DNA of 64,000 nucleotides from Bradyrhizobium sp. Rc3b (GTDB lineage Bacteria > Pseudomonadota > Alphaproteobacteria > Rhizobiales > Xanthobacteraceae): contig NZ_FOUS01000005.1 in assembly GCF_900114915.1 (NCBI RefSeq), positions 281,723 to 345,722 on the forward strand, in the 5' to 3' direction. The notes beneath the pieces are model-generated. The model searched no databases, was not told the origin of the DNA, and saw nothing but the letters and a program-made list of their open reading frames with translations. A program made the translations under genes and the position numbers. Below, piece after piece: positions 8,097 through 16,878 of the stretch (positions within the stretch are counted from its first letter, which is position 1; the number at the start of each line of letters is the position of its first letter).

Positions 8097-9074
8097 TCAT
8101 TCGATCACGTCATTCGCGAGGGCGATGAGGCCCGGGTGAAGTGTGACGCCGCACTCCCTAGCGGCCTTGAGGTTGACCGCTAGCTCGAACTTGGTGGGGT
8201 TCTGCACTGGCAGGTCGGCTGGCCGCGCGCCCTTCAGAATGCGGTCGATATAGTCCGCGGCGCGGCGGAGCTGCTCGGCGCTGTCTGTGCTGTAGGACAT
8301 CAGCCCGCCCTCCTCGACGAAGGTGCGGCTCCAGAACACCGCCGGCACGCGCGCCTGCGCGATCGCCGCCAGAAGCTGGCCGCGATTGGCCATGGTGAAG
8401 AAGTCCGGCAGGATCAGAAGGCCGCCGTCCCTCCGCGACGCCAGCGCTGCTATGGAGACGGCGTCATGCACCGGCGCGGGCTCGACCGTCACCTGAAGGG
8501 TCCGTGCGGCGTCCTCGATCGTGCGCAGCATCAGCGGCGCGAACGGGGCGGTGGCGGGATTGTAGACGACGAAGACGCGAGACACCTTTGGCGTGACCTG
8601 CGTCAGCATCTCCAGCCATTTGCCGGCCAACGGGCCGTCGTAATCGGTAAAGCCGGTGACGTTGCCGCCGGGATGCGCGAGGTTTTCGACAAAGCCCTGG
8701 CTGACGGGATCGGTGACGACGGCGAACACGATCGGGATCGTGGTGGTGCGCTGGCGCAGCTCCTCGACCGAAGGCGTGCCGACCGCCAGCAGGACGTCGG
8801 GCCTGAGCGCGATCAGCTCGTCGGCGAGCCGCGCGATGCGCGCGCGGTCCCCGCCACCACTGCGCCAGTCGATCTTGAGGTTGTCGCGCTCTTTCAGGCC
8901 ATGTCCGGCGAGCGCCTCGAGCAGGACCATGCTGCGCGTCTGGCCGATCGCATCATCGGCAGCCGTGACCGAGAGCACGCCAAGCCGACGTGCCGCGTTC
9001 GGTTGTTGCGCCAGGACTGGGACCGGCAGCGCCGCGATCATCCCAAGAAACGCCAGACACTCTCGGCGGTTCAT
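8097..9074 (-). CDS. ABC-type substrate-binding protein (ABC_sub_bind family), orphan
   Basis: 325 residues from ATG 9074, beginning with an export signal (MNRRECLAFLGMIAALPVPV, cleavage likely after VLA). The body resembles the large ABC_sub_bind family (PF04392-like): RPDVLLAVGTPSVEELRQ, TIPIVFAVVTDPVSQGFV and NPTKFELAVNLKAA are characteristic. This family is greatly expanded in Bradyrhizobium and usually occurs without permease genes, as here; ligand unknown. It starts ten bases after the hemH stop, so it is probably read from the hemH transcript, an association for which the sequence offers no functional reason. Confidence 0.85.
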   Translation of the reverse strand: MNRRECLAFLGMIAALPVPVLAQQPNAARRLGVLSVTAADDAIGQTRSMVLLEALAGHGLKERDNLKIDWRSGGGDRARIARLADELIALRPDVLLAVGTPSVEELRQRTTTIPIVFAVVTDPVSQGFVENLAHPGGNVTGFTDYDGPLAGKWLEMLTQVTPKVSRVFVVYNPATAPFAPLMLRTIEDAARTLQVTVEPAPVHDAVSIAALASRRDGGLLILPDFFTMANRGQLLAAIAQARVPAVFWSRTFVEEGGLMSYSTDSAEQLRRAADYIDRILKGARPADLPVQNPTKFELAVNLKAARECGVTLHPGLIALANDVIE

Positions 9075-9084
9075 GGGACGCCCA

Positions 9085-10122
9085 TCAGATCCAGCCCTGG
9101 AGCTCACGCAGCACCAGGGTGCGGATCACGTCCATGCCCGGGTCGCTGTCGTTGAGGCAGGGGATCGCAGAAAACTGCTCGCCACCATTGTGCTTGAAGA
9201 TCTCGGCGTTCTCCTGCGCGATCTCCTCGAGCGTCTCCAGGCAGTCGGCGGAAAAGCCCGGCGTCACCACCGCGAGGCGGCGCACGCCTTCCTTCGCGAG
9301 CCGCTCCATAGTCTTGTCGGTGTAAGGCTGGAGCCACTCGGCATTGCCGAAGCGCGACTGGAAGGTCAGCAGCAGTTTGGTCTCGTCCATGCCGAGCCGG
9401 CGACGCAGCGCTTCGGTGGTGGCGATGCAGTGCTGCTGATAGGGGTCGCCCTTGTCGACATAGGATTTCGGCATGCCGTGGAACGACGCCACGATCAGCT
9501 CCGGCTTGAAGGACAGGGTTGCCAGATGCGTCTCGATCGAGACGGCAAGCGCCTCGATATAGGCCGCATCCTCGTAATAAGGCGGCGTCACCCGCAGCGT
9601 CGGCTGGTTACGCAAACGGGCGAGCACGCGGAACACTTCGTCGCAGACCGTCGCCGAGGTCGAGGCGGAATATTGCGGATAGAGCGGGACCGCCAGGATG
9701 CGCTCGCAGCCTTTCGCGATCAGTGCGTCGATGCCCGACTTGATCGAGGGATTGCCGTAGCGCATCGCCCAGTCGACCACGACGTGGGCCCGGTCCGACA
9801 GGGCGGCGGCCAGCTTGTCGCTCTGCGACCGCGTGATGGTCTTCAGCGGCGACTCGTTCTTCTCGGTGTTCCAGATCTTCTGGTAGTCGAGCGCCTTGGT
9901 GCGGGGGCGGCTGCGCAGGATGATGCCGTTCAGCACGAACTTCCAGACCAGGCCCTGGTCCTCGATGACGCGGGCGTCCGAGAGGAACTCCTTCAGGTAG
10001 ACCCGCACGCCGGGCGCATCGGCCGTGTCGGGCGTTCCGAGATTGATCAGGAGCACGCCAGCGCGCGGCAAGGCGGATTGGGCGGCCGGTCTCGCGGCCT
10101 CGATGGGGACGACACTGGTCAT
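9085..10122 (-). CDS. hemH: Ferrochelatase
   Basis: 345 residues from ATG 10122; the open frame runs 30 codons further but would overlap the divergent gene at 10206. The enzyme inserts ferrous iron into protoporphyrin IX, the last step of haem synthesis, at the cytoplasmic face of the membrane. Seen: VLLINLGTPDTADAPGV at the N-terminus, the active-site histidine in ELIVASFHGMPKSYVDKGDP, and the conserved VVTPGFSADCLETLEEI with its paired glutamates. Length is typical of alphaproteobacterial HemH. Confidence 0.95.
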   Translation of the reverse strand: MTSVVPIEAARPAAQSALPRAGVLLINLGTPDTADAPGVRVYLKEFLSDARVIEDQGLVWKFVLNGIILRSRPRTKALDYQKIWNTEKNESPLKTITRSQSDKLAAALSDRAHVVVDWAMRYGNPSIKSGIDALIAKGCERILAVPLYPQYSASTSATVCDEVFRVLARLRNQPTLRVTPPYYEDAAYIEALAVSIETHLATLSFKPELIVASFHGMPKSYVDKGDPYQQHCIATTEALRRRLGMDETKLLLTFQSRFGNAEWLQPYTDKTMERLAKEGVRRLAVVTPGFSADCLETLEEIAQENAEIFKHNGGEQFSAIPCLNDSDPGMDVIRTLVLRELQGWI

Positions 10123-10205
10123 GGCTCTGTGGGTCGCGCGTTGGTCCGAACTTGTCAAGATGAGGCCGGTTTCGCTAGGGTCGCACCCAGGCAGGGGAGG
10201 CAAAG

Positions 10206-10604
10206 ATGACACTCGCGGAATGGTGCGTCTTTGGAGCGCTGCTGCTCTATCTGTCGACGATCGGCTCGATCAAATGGATCAGGTTTCGCCGCTTCGACAA
10301 TTCCCGGCCACGCGACCCCGCCTTCTACGAGGACGCGCTCTCGCAGCGCGCGCTCGGCGCGCACCAGAACGGCATCGAGACCTTCCCGTTCTTCGCCTTC
10401 GCGGTGCTGCTCGCCGAATTCAGGGATTCGCCGCAGCGGCTGATCGACGAGCTCGCGGCCCTCTTCCTCATCGTGCGCCTTGCCTATGTGCTGACCTATC
10501 TCGGCAACCGCCCGACGCTGCGCTCGATCCTCTGGAGCATCGGCTTTGCGATCAATCTTGGGATCTTCTTCATGCCGGCGCTGAAGCGGTTTCTGCCGGT
10601 GTGA
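10206..10604 (+). CDS. MAPEG-family membrane protein
   Basis: 132 residues with four hydrophobic helices (about 3-20, 55-72, 78-100, 108-128). The motif RALGAHQNGIETFPFFAFAV is the MAPEG signature (membrane-associated eicosanoid and glutathione metabolism family). Bacterial members are inner-membrane trimers, some with glutathione transferase activity; the substrate here is unknown. A good ribosome site, GGGGAGG, precedes ATG 10206. Divergent from hemH with about 80 bases between. Confidence 0.88.
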   Translation: MTLAEWCVFGALLLYLSTIGSIKWIRFRRFDNSRPRDPAFYEDALSQRALGAHQNGIETFPFFAFAVLLAEFRDSPQRLIDELAALFLIVRLAYVLTYLGNRPTLRSILWSIGFAINLGIFFMPALKRFLPV

Positions 10605-10615
10605 GGTTTGCGACC

Positions 10616-10698
10616 GTAGCCCGGATGGAGCAAAGCGTAATCCGGGGTCTTTCCACGGCGGCACTGTCCCGGATTGCGCTGCGCGCCAGCCGGGCTAC
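10616..10698. repeat. Palindromic repeat (GTAGCCCGGATGGAGC type)
   Basis: Begins GTAGCCCGGATGGAGC and ends with the inverse CCGGGCTAC; internal TAATCCGGG and CCCGGATTG arms pair. It lies between the convergent ends of the MAPEG gene and the NicO transporter gene. Confidence 0.78.
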
Positions 10699-10709
10699 GA
10701 GACCTTCGC

Positions 10710-11813
10710 CTAGAAACACGTCGTCCGCTCGGCCGCGATGTAGCCGAACAACAGGCCCGCGCCAAACAGCAGCACGACGCCAGCAGCCGCGAATTCGATG
10801 CCGCGCATGAACAGCGCGCCGCCGCCGTCGCGCCCTGCGCTGAGGCGGGCGGCGATGTCCTTGGCGGAGACGGCGACGACCGCGATGGCCGCGACCGTGA
10901 TCGCGGTGCCTAATCCCATCAGGAAGGTGGCGGCGATGCCGGCCCAGAACAGGCCCTGGGCGAGCGCGAACACCAGCACCAGGATCGCGCCCGAACAGGG
11001 GCGGATGCCGACGGTCAGGATCGCAGCGAAGCCGCGCCGCCAGCCACCGGGGCCGGCGAGCTCGCTCGGCGTGGGGCCATGGGAATGACCGCAATGCTCG
11101 TCATGGACGTGGTCATGCCCGTGGTGGGCATGATCATAACCGTGATCGTGATGATCGTGGGCATCGTGATGATGGTGATGACCGTGATCGTGATGATGCG
11201 GCACGCCGGCGATCGCCGGCACCGGCTGGGCCGCCTGCAGCGCCCGGATGAAAATGCGGCCCTTGACCCAGACGAGGCGCAGCCCGAACAGCGCGATCAG
11301 GGCGTAACTCGCGATCTCGATCGCCCCTTCCGCCTTGCACATGGTCTTGGCCGTCGCATTCAGCACCCAGGCAGAAATGCCGACGATGAGGATCGCCACC
11401 AGCGACTGCATCAGCGCCGAGGCGAACGACAGCGCGATGCCGCGCCGCGCGGTCTCGCGGTTGGCGACGAGATAGGAGGCGATCACTGCCTTGCCGTGGC
11501 CGGGGCCGGCGGCGTGGAAGATGCCGTAGGCAAACGAGATGAAGAGCAGCGTCCACACCGCCGAGCCGTCGGACTTGGCGGCGCGAATGGTTGCCGACAT
11601 CTGGCGATAGAATTCCGACTGTTTGGCCAGCAGCCAGCCGATGAGGCCGCTGGCCTCGGGCTGGGCCGCCTGCGCCGGGCGCGGCGCGCCAAAGGGATTT
11701 TGCGCGAAGACATCGTGAAGCGCCGCATCAGCCACGCCCATGACGAGGAAGACGGCGGCGCAGACAAGAAGCCCGCAGGCGAGCGGAGAGCGAAGACGGC
11801 CGATCAAGGGCAA
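10710..11813 (-). CDS. NicO/RcnA-family nickel-cobalt transporter with His-rich loop
   Basis: 367 residues with about seven hydrophobic segments. The family motif GIFHAAGPGHGKAVIASYL is near residue 100 and a second conserved segment TVGIRPCSGAILVL near residue 270. Between them is a loop of about 50 residues dominated by His and Asp (HHHDHGHHHHHDAHDHHDHG), which would bind divalent metal. NicO members either import or export Ni/Co; direction cannot be read from the sequence. It overlaps the upstream DUF1007 gene by ten bases, a common pairing in which the DUF1007 protein is thought to deliver metal to the permease. Confidence 0.88.
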   Translation of the reverse strand: MPLIGRLRSPLACGLLVCAAVFLVMGVADAALHDVFAQNPFGAPRPAQAAQPEASGLIGWLLAKQSEFYRQMSATIRAAKSDGSAVWTLLFISFAYGIFHAAGPGHGKAVIASYLVANRETARRGIALSFASALMQSLVAILIVGISAWVLNATAKTMCKAEGAIEIASYALIALFGLRLVWVKGRIFIRALQAAQPVPAIAGVPHHHDHGHHHHHDAHDHHDHGYDHAHHGHDHVHDEHCGHSHGPTPSELAGPGGWRRGFAAILTVGIRPCSGAILVLVFALAQGLFWAGIAATFLMGLGTAITVAAIAVVAVSAKDIAARLSAGRDGGGALFMRGIEFAAAGVVLLFGAGLLFGYIAAERTTCF

Positions 11814-12442
11814 TCCACCGTGATCTTGTTGGCGAACATCATGCCGAAATTCGAGTTCTCGCCGTTCATGAAGGTCTGCTCGTTGAGCTTCTGCGCGCTC
11901 GCGGTGCCGTCGCTCGGGCGCTCCAGCTTCATCTGGCAGCCGGCGGGCGCGCCCACCAGTTTCACCGGGCTCTCCTTGGCCATCTGGAAGTCGATGAAGA
12001 AAGAGCGGTCGAACACTTCGAGCACCAGCTGCTTGGACTTGACCGGGTTCTTCAGCGGCAGCGTGAAGTGCAGGGTCAGGACCGTATCCTTGTAGTCGAG
12101 GAAATAGTCGACCGGCTCCTGGAATCGCTCCTTCTTGCCGTCCGCTCGCGCGAAGGTGAAGTAGGCGTATTCCTTGAGCGACTCGACGTTGGTCTGCGCC
12201 AGCGGCCCAAGCTCCTCGCGCGTATAGGCGCCCTTGGTCTTGCTCTCGAGCCCCTGCACCGCATAGGACGAGAACATGTCATCAAACGTCCAGGCGTGGC
12301 GGACGCCGGTGATGGAGCCGTCGGCCGCGTAGAGCAGCTCGCTGGTCGCGGTGATCCAGACATGCGGATGGGCCTGCGCCGTGCCTGCCGCGAGCGACAG
12401 GCCGGCGGCAAGCAGCGATCCGAACAGGGCGCGCATGCCCAT
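11804..12442 (-). CDS. DUF1007-family periplasmic protein
   Basis: 212 residues with an N-terminal signal peptide (MRALFGSLLAAGLSLAAG, cleavage after TAQA) followed at once by HPHVWI, the conserved start of mature DUF1007 proteins and a likely metal-binding histidine pair. The rest is a predicted beta-rich periplasmic domain (HAWTFDDMFSSYAVQGL; VDYFLDYKDTVLTLHFTLPL). It overlaps the NicO gene downstream by ten bases and shares one base (TGATG) with the M3 peptidase stop upstream, so translation is probably coupled. Inference: accessory protein for metal transport by the NicO protein. Confidence 0.88.
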   Translation of the reverse strand: MGMRALFGSLLAAGLSLAAGTAQAHPHVWITATSELLYAADGSITGVRHAWTFDDMFSSYAVQGLESKTKGAYTREELGPLAQTNVESLKEYAYFTFARADGKKERFQEPVDYFLDYKDTVLTLHFTLPLKNPVKSKQLVLEVFDRSFFIDFQMAKESPVKLVGAPAGCQMKLERPSDGTASAQKLNEQTFMNGENSNFGMMFANKITVDCP

Positions 12443-14526
12443 CAGGCCGCCTTCGCGTCATCGAGCAGGCCGCGCCGGCGCAGCAGCGCGTCGGGCTCCG
12501 GCGGGCGGCCGCGGAACGCCTCATAGGCGGCCTCGGGATCGACCGATCCGCCCGAGGCGTAGATGTCGTCGTGCAGGCGCTTGGCGACGGCGGGGTCGAA
12601 GATGTCACCGGCCTCCTCGAAGGCGCCGAAGGCGTCGGCGTCCATCACCTCCGACCACATGTAACTGTAATAGCCGGCGGCATAATGGTCGCCGGTGAAG
12701 ATGTGACCGAACTGGGTGGGCCGGTGACGCAGCGCGATCTCCTCGGGCATGCCGATCTTCTCCAGCTCCTTCTTTTCGAAGGCGCGGACATCCTGCGCCG
12801 CTTCGGCCGGCTGGGTGTGGAATTCGAGATCGACCAGGGCCGAGGAGACGAATTCGACCGTGGCAAAGCCCTGGTTGAATTTTCGCGCGGCCAGGAACCG
12901 CTGCAACAGCTCGTCCGGCAGCGGCTCGCCGGTCTGGTAGTGGCGGGCGAACTTCTGCAGCACCTCGGGCCGCTCCTGCCAGTGCTCGTAGAGCTGCGAC
13001 GGCAGCTCGACGAAATCGGTGAACACGGAGGTGCCCGACAGCGACGGATAGGTCACGTTGGAGAGCATGCCGTGCAGGCCGTGGCCGAACTCGTGGAACA
13101 GGGTGCGGGCATCGTCGGGCGACAGCAGCGAAGGCTCGCCGCCGGCGCCCTTGGCAAAATTGCAAATATTGAGAACCAGCGGCGCAACATCGCCGTCGAG
13201 CTTCTGCTGGTCGCGCAGCGAGGTCATCCAGGCGCCGGAGCGCTTCGACGGCCGGGCGAAGTAGTCGCCATAGAACAGCGCCTTGTGCTTGCCGTCGGGG
13301 CCCTTGACCTCCCAGACCCGGACGTCGGGATGCCAGACCGGAACGTCCTTGCGCTCCTTGAAGGTGATACCGAACAGGCGCGTGGCGCAGTCGAAGGCGG
13401 CGGCGATCATCTGGTCGAGCGACAGATACGGCTTGATCGCGGCATCGTCGAAATTGGCGCGCTGAAGGCGCAGCTTCTCGGCGTAGAAGCGCCAGTCCCA
13501 GGGAGCGAGCTTGAAATTGCCGCCCTCTTCCGTGATCAGCGCCTGCATGTCGTCGCGGTCGGCGAGCGCCCGCGCTCTGGCCGGCTTCCAGACCCGCTCC
13601 AAAAGGCTCCGGACCGCATCCGGCGTCTTGGCCATGGAGTCCTCCAGCCGGTAAGCGGCGAAGGTCGGATAGCCCAGCAGCTTGGCGCTCTCTTCACGCA
13701 GCTTGAGGACCTCGACGATGGTTCCATTGTTGTCGTTGGCATTGCCGTTGTCGCCCCGCGCGGTGAAAGCCTTGTAGACCTTCTCGCGCAGATCACGCCG
13801 GGCGGAGCTCTTCAGGAACTGTTCGACTGAGGAGCGCGACAGCGTGACGATGGCCTTGCCTTCCATGCCGCGCTCTTCTGCCGCAGCCTTGGCGCTGGCG
13901 ACGAAGCTCTCCGGCAGGCCCTGGCGGTCGGCCTCTCCCAGCTCCATGACCCAGTCTTGCTCATCGCCGAGCAGATGATGGCTGAAGCTGGTGCCGAGTT
14001 GGGCGAGCCGCTCGTTGATCTCCGCCATCCGCATCTTGGCCTCCTCGGAGAGGCCGGCGCCGGCGCGGTGGAAGCGGGTGTAGGTGCGCTCCAGCAGGCG
14101 AAGCTGCTCCGGAGCCAGGTCCAGATTGGCGCGGTTCTCGTGCAGCTGGGCGATGCGGCCGAACAGCACGGCGTTCATCATGATCGGATTCCAGTGCCGT
14201 GCCATCCGCAGGGAGACCTCCTTGTCGATCTCCAGGATGGCCGGGTTGGAATGCGCCGAGACGAGGTCGTAGAACACGGCCGCCACCTTGCTCAGCAGCT
14301 TGCCCGAGCGCTCCAGCGCCGTGATGGTGTTAGCGAAGTCGACCGCCGCCGGATCGTTGGTGATCGCCGCGATCTCGGCGGAGTGGTCGGCGAAGGCCTG
14401 CTCGAAGGCCGGCAGGAAGTGCTCGGGCTTGATCTCGTCGAACGGCGGGGTCGCAAACGGCGTCACCCAGGCCTTCAGCAGCGGGTTGGTCTCGGAGTCC
14501 GTAATTTGGCGGGGTTCTGACATCAC
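12442..14526 (-). CDS. M3-family metallopeptidase (oligopeptidase A/Dcp type)
   Basis: 694 residues, typical of cytoplasmic thimet-oligopeptidase-like enzymes that cut short peptides. The zinc site is seen in DARTLFHEFGHGLHGML (HEFGH near residue 478), with the third ligand glutamate expected in TDFVELPSQLYEHW about 28 residues on. No signal peptide. N-terminal sequence (NPLLKAWVTPFATPPFDEIKPEHF) matches the Dcp/OpdA group; which of the two cannot be settled by eye. It is the first gene of an M3-DUF1007-NicO unit with a one-base overlap to DUF1007. Confidence 0.92.
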   Translation of the reverse strand: MMSEPRQITDSETNPLLKAWVTPFATPPFDEIKPEHFLPAFEQAFADHSAEIAAITNDPAAVDFANTITALERSGKLLSKVAAVFYDLVSAHSNPAILEIDKEVSLRMARHWNPIMMNAVLFGRIAQLHENRANLDLAPEQLRLLERTYTRFHRAGAGLSEEAKMRMAEINERLAQLGTSFSHHLLGDEQDWVMELGEADRQGLPESFVASAKAAAEERGMEGKAIVTLSRSSVEQFLKSSARRDLREKVYKAFTARGDNGNANDNNGTIVEVLKLREESAKLLGYPTFAAYRLEDSMAKTPDAVRSLLERVWKPARARALADRDDMQALITEEGGNFKLAPWDWRFYAEKLRLQRANFDDAAIKPYLSLDQMIAAAFDCATRLFGITFKERKDVPVWHPDVRVWEVKGPDGKHKALFYGDYFARPSKRSGAWMTSLRDQQKLDGDVAPLVLNICNFAKGAGGEPSLLSPDDARTLFHEFGHGLHGMLSNVTYPSLSGTSVFTDFVELPSQLYEHWQERPEVLQKFARHYQTGEPLPDELLQRFLAARKFNQGFATVEFVSSALVDLEFHTQPAEAAQDVRAFEKKELEKIGMPEEIALRHRPTQFGHIFTGDHYAAGYYSYMWSEVMDADAFGAFEEAGDIFDPAVAKRLHDDIYASGGSVDPEAAYEAFRGRPPEPDALLRRRGLLDDAKAA

Positions 14527-14661
14527 AAGTCCCGATTTCGTGGCTCAATTGTTGCGGCCAGCTATAGCACGCGATAGGGCTTTTTTGGGCCATTTGCCCT
14601 TGCTCCCGGCCGCCTTTTCGGGGAGATTGCGGCCCTCGACAGACTAGGGATCCCTGAGCTC

Positions 14662-14916
14662 ATGAACGCGCCTTCCTCCTCGTCCCGTCAGATCGCCTGG
14701 CCAAGCGTCATCACCGTCATCAGCGCCGCCATCCTGATCGGTGCGGAGGTGTTCGGCGCGGCCTTCGCCGGCGGCTGGGCGCTCGCGATCCTGTTCGGCC
14801 TCGGCGACCAGGGCACGCACATCCTGCAGGCCGTGCTGTTCGCGCTCGGTGTGCTCGTGATGACCGCGTTCATCCGCGCGGCCCAGCGTGTCGAGCCCTT
14901 CACGAAGCGCCGCTGA
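14662..14916 (+). CDS. Small two-helix membrane protein, function unknown
   Basis: 84 residues with two hydrophobic segments (about 14-36 and 42-70) and a basic C-terminus (EPFTKRR). I do not recognise a named family. Codon use is that of the neighbours and the ATG is preceded by a plausible purine stretch (GATCCCTGAGC), so it is likely real. Divergent from the M3 peptidase; a GC-rich inverted repeat (TCTCGCGCGCGAGA, 14921-14934) follows directly and may terminate it. Confidence 0.65.
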   Translation: MNAPSSSSRQIAWPSVITVISAAILIGAEVFGAAFAGGWALAILFGLGDQGTHILQAVLFALGVLVMTAFIRAAQRVEPFTKRR

Positions 14917-15043
14917 CGCTTCTCGCGCGCGAGAGACGCGCGCGCTGCCGCAGAAAACTTAACGCGTGTTCATCTTCCGCGTCGCTCGCGCAACACCGCG
15001 CAAGCAGATGTTAGGCAATTCTGTTCTCAGCCTAAAAAAATTC

Positions 15044-15071
15044 TTGCGAAGCTGATTCAAAACGCTTATGT
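15044..15071 (+). promoter_or_regulatory. Candidate sigma-70-type promoter for the ornithine decarboxylase leader
   Basis: TTGCGA (15044-15049), 16 bases, then TTATGT (15066-15071). It is preceded by an A-tract (AAAAAAA, 15034-15040) in an otherwise GC-rich region. This would start transcription near 15078, giving an untranslated leader of about 530 nt. Assigned by eye only. Confidence 0.4.
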
Positions 15072-15077
15072 GCGCTC

Positions 15078-15420
15078 TTGCCCAATTTCGCACGTGCCTG
15101 TGGTCGTGTGTCAGTCGGTAGGTATCCGGACAAGAGGCCGGACAGCCGCCAAGGGGTGAAGAAGCCGAGGGGCTCTTCGGAAGTGCGGAAGTCGGAAGAC
15201 GGAAGGTCGCAAGGCCTGAAGGTCGGACGAAGAAGCAAACCCGGAGCGTCCAGCATCTCTCTCAAAGAGATGCCTTGTCGAAGGTGACTTCGCTCTTTGC
15301 AACCGTGACTGGCAGCCGGAGGCGAACCGGCGCACCCCGCTCTCAACGGGGGACGCGACTTAAAGCAACGACGGATCGGGCTTTTTTGGTCTCTACCGGC
15401 ATTCCAACGCCGGCGCGGGC
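15078..15420 (+). ncRNA. Probable speF leader RNA element upstream of ornithine decarboxylase
   Basis: The 690 bases between the small membrane protein and the decarboxylase hold no convincing gene but are densely structured. Visible stems: GCATCTCT-CTCAA-AGAGATGC (15253-15273, perfect 8 bp), GCCGG...CCGGC (15315-15331), CCCCG...CGGGG (15335-15351), and CCGGC...GCCGG near 15399-15416, the last two straddling a T-run (TTTTTT near 15380). A long conserved structured RNA called the speF motif is known upstream of alphaproteobacterial ornithine decarboxylase genes, and position and length fit. An unbroken TTG-started frame of 69 codons, rich in Lys/Arg, runs through 15078-15287. Boundaries are approximate. 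Confidence 0.6.
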
Positions 15421-15606
15421 TACTGAAAAGGCTTGTCCTTCATTGCCAGGTGTGCGGGCGGGAAATTCCCAACCAATCCACGGCAGCACAATTCGGTCTA
15501 GGGGTCTTTGCCCTGTCGCGTCTCCATCGTGCGGCAGCGGCGTAGCACCCTCGTCCGAGAACCACTTTGAACGAGCTCCGTCGCTGGGGCCGCTTTGGAG
15601 AGTGCT

Positions 15607-16749
15607 ATGACCGAACGTATCCAGGAATTCCTGCGCAACCGCCGCAAGGATGGCCTCGACACCGAGCCGTGCCTCGTCGTCGACCTCGAGGTCGTGCGCG
15701 ACAATTACCAGACCTTCGCCAAGGCGCTGCCCGACAGCCGCGTGTTCTACGCCGTCAAGGCGAACCCGGCACCGGAAGTGCTGGCGCTGCTGGCATCCAT
15801 GGGCTCCTGCTTCGACACCGCGACGGTCGCCGAGATCGAGATGGCGCTGGCCGCGGGTGCGACGCCCGACCGCATCTCCTTCGGCAACACGATCAAGAAG
15901 GAGCGCGACATCGCGCGCGCCTTCGCGCTCGGCATCCGGCTGTTCGCCGTGGATTGCGCCGCCGAAGTCGAGAAGGTCGCCCGTGCCGCACCCGGCGCGA
16001 AGGTGTTCTGCCGCATCCTCTATGACTGCGCCGGCGCCGAGTGGCCGCTGTCGCGCAAGTTCGGCTGCGACCCGGAAATGGCCGTCGAGGTGCTCGACGT
16101 TGCCAAGCGCCTGGGCCTGGAGCCGTGCGGCATCTCGTTCCATGTCGGCTCGCAGCAGCGCAAGGTGAAGGCGTGGGACCGTGCGCTGGCGATGGCCTCG
16201 CAGGTGTTCCGCGACTGCGCCGAGCGCGGCATCAACCTGTCCATGGTCAACATGGGCGGCGGCTTTCCGACCAAGTACCTGAAGGACGTGCCGCCGGTCG
16301 TGACCTACGGCCGCTCGATCTTCCGCGCGCTGCGCAAGCACTTCGGCAACCAGATTCCGGAGACCATCATCGAGCCGGGCCGCGGCATGGTGGGCAACGC
16401 CGGCATCATCGAATCCGAGGTCGTGCTCATCTCGAAGAAGAGCGACGAGGACGAGGTGCGCTGGGTCTATCTGGACATCGGCAAGTTCGGCGGTCTCGCC
16501 GAGACGATGGACGAGTCGATCCGCTACGCCATCCGTACCCGTCATGACGGCGCGGACATGACGCCGTGCGTGCTCGCGGGTCCGACCTGCGACAGCGCCG
16601 ACGTGCTGTACGAGAAGAGCCCGTATCCGCTCCCCGTCACGCTCGAGATCGGCGACAAGGTGCTGATCGAAGGCACCGGGGCCTATACGTCGACCTACTC
16701 GTCGGTGGCGTTCAACGGCATCCCGCCGCTGCGGACGTACCATATCTGA
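15607..16749 (+). CDS. Ornithine/lysine decarboxylase, PLP-dependent, alanine-racemase fold
   Basis: 380 residues from ATG 15607 with GGAGAG just upstream. It decarboxylates ornithine (possibly also lysine) to putrescine in the cytoplasm. Seen: PLP lysine in VFYAVKANPAP (Lys51), SFHVGSQQRK, the glycine loop MGGGFPTKY, phosphate-binding IEPGRGMVGNAG, and the catalytic cysteine in AGPTCDSADV. This is the eukaryotic-like fold IV enzyme (Odc2/SpeF of alphaproteobacteria), not the large inducible SpeF of enterics. A structured leader precedes it and homospermidine synthase, which uses putrescine, lies 1.3 kb downstream on the same strand. Confidence 0.93.
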   Translation: MTERIQEFLRNRRKDGLDTEPCLVVDLEVVRDNYQTFAKALPDSRVFYAVKANPAPEVLALLASMGSCFDTATVAEIEMALAAGATPDRISFGNTIKKERDIARAFALGIRLFAVDCAAEVEKVARAAPGAKVFCRILYDCAGAEWPLSRKFGCDPEMAVEVLDVAKRLGLEPCGISFHVGSQQRKVKAWDRALAMASQVFRDCAERGINLSMVNMGGGFPTKYLKDVPPVVTYGRSIFRALRKHFGNQIPETIIEPGRGMVGNAGIIESEVVLISKKSDEDEVRWVYLDIGKFGGLAETMDESIRYAIRTRHDGADMTPCVLAGPTCDSADVLYEKSPYPLPVTLEIGDKVLIEGTGAYTSTYSSVAFNGIPPLRTYHI

Positions 16750-16781
16750 TCCGCCTCTTTCTCTGAGGCCTGACGAACCCG

Positions 16782-16801
16782 GGAGCCGGCTTGCCGGCTC
16801 C
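16782..16801 (+). terminator. Strong hairpin after ornithine decarboxylase
   Basis: GGAGCCGGC-TT-GCCGGCTCC is a perfect 9-bp inverted repeat 33 bases after the stop codon. No T-run follows, so it may stabilise the 3' end or attenuate rather than terminate by itself. Confidence 0.5.
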
Positions 16802-16878
16802 TCCCTGACAGTTCGATCTGACGACGTCTTGGACAGGCGTGCTGCGCGCACGCCGGTTCAAGCGGGGACTGACGCGCC

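Noticed and set aside
11095..11200. Repetitive CATGATCGTG-like tract looking like a short tandem repeat array
   Set aside because: It encodes the His/Asp loop of the NicO transporter; the repetition comes from alternating His and Asp codons, not from a DNA repeat or CRISPR.
15343..16851. 502-codon minus-strand frame opposite ornithine decarboxylase
   Set aside because: The decarboxylase has all PLP and catalytic residues; the antisense frame has Arg/Asp/His-rich composition typical of shadows.
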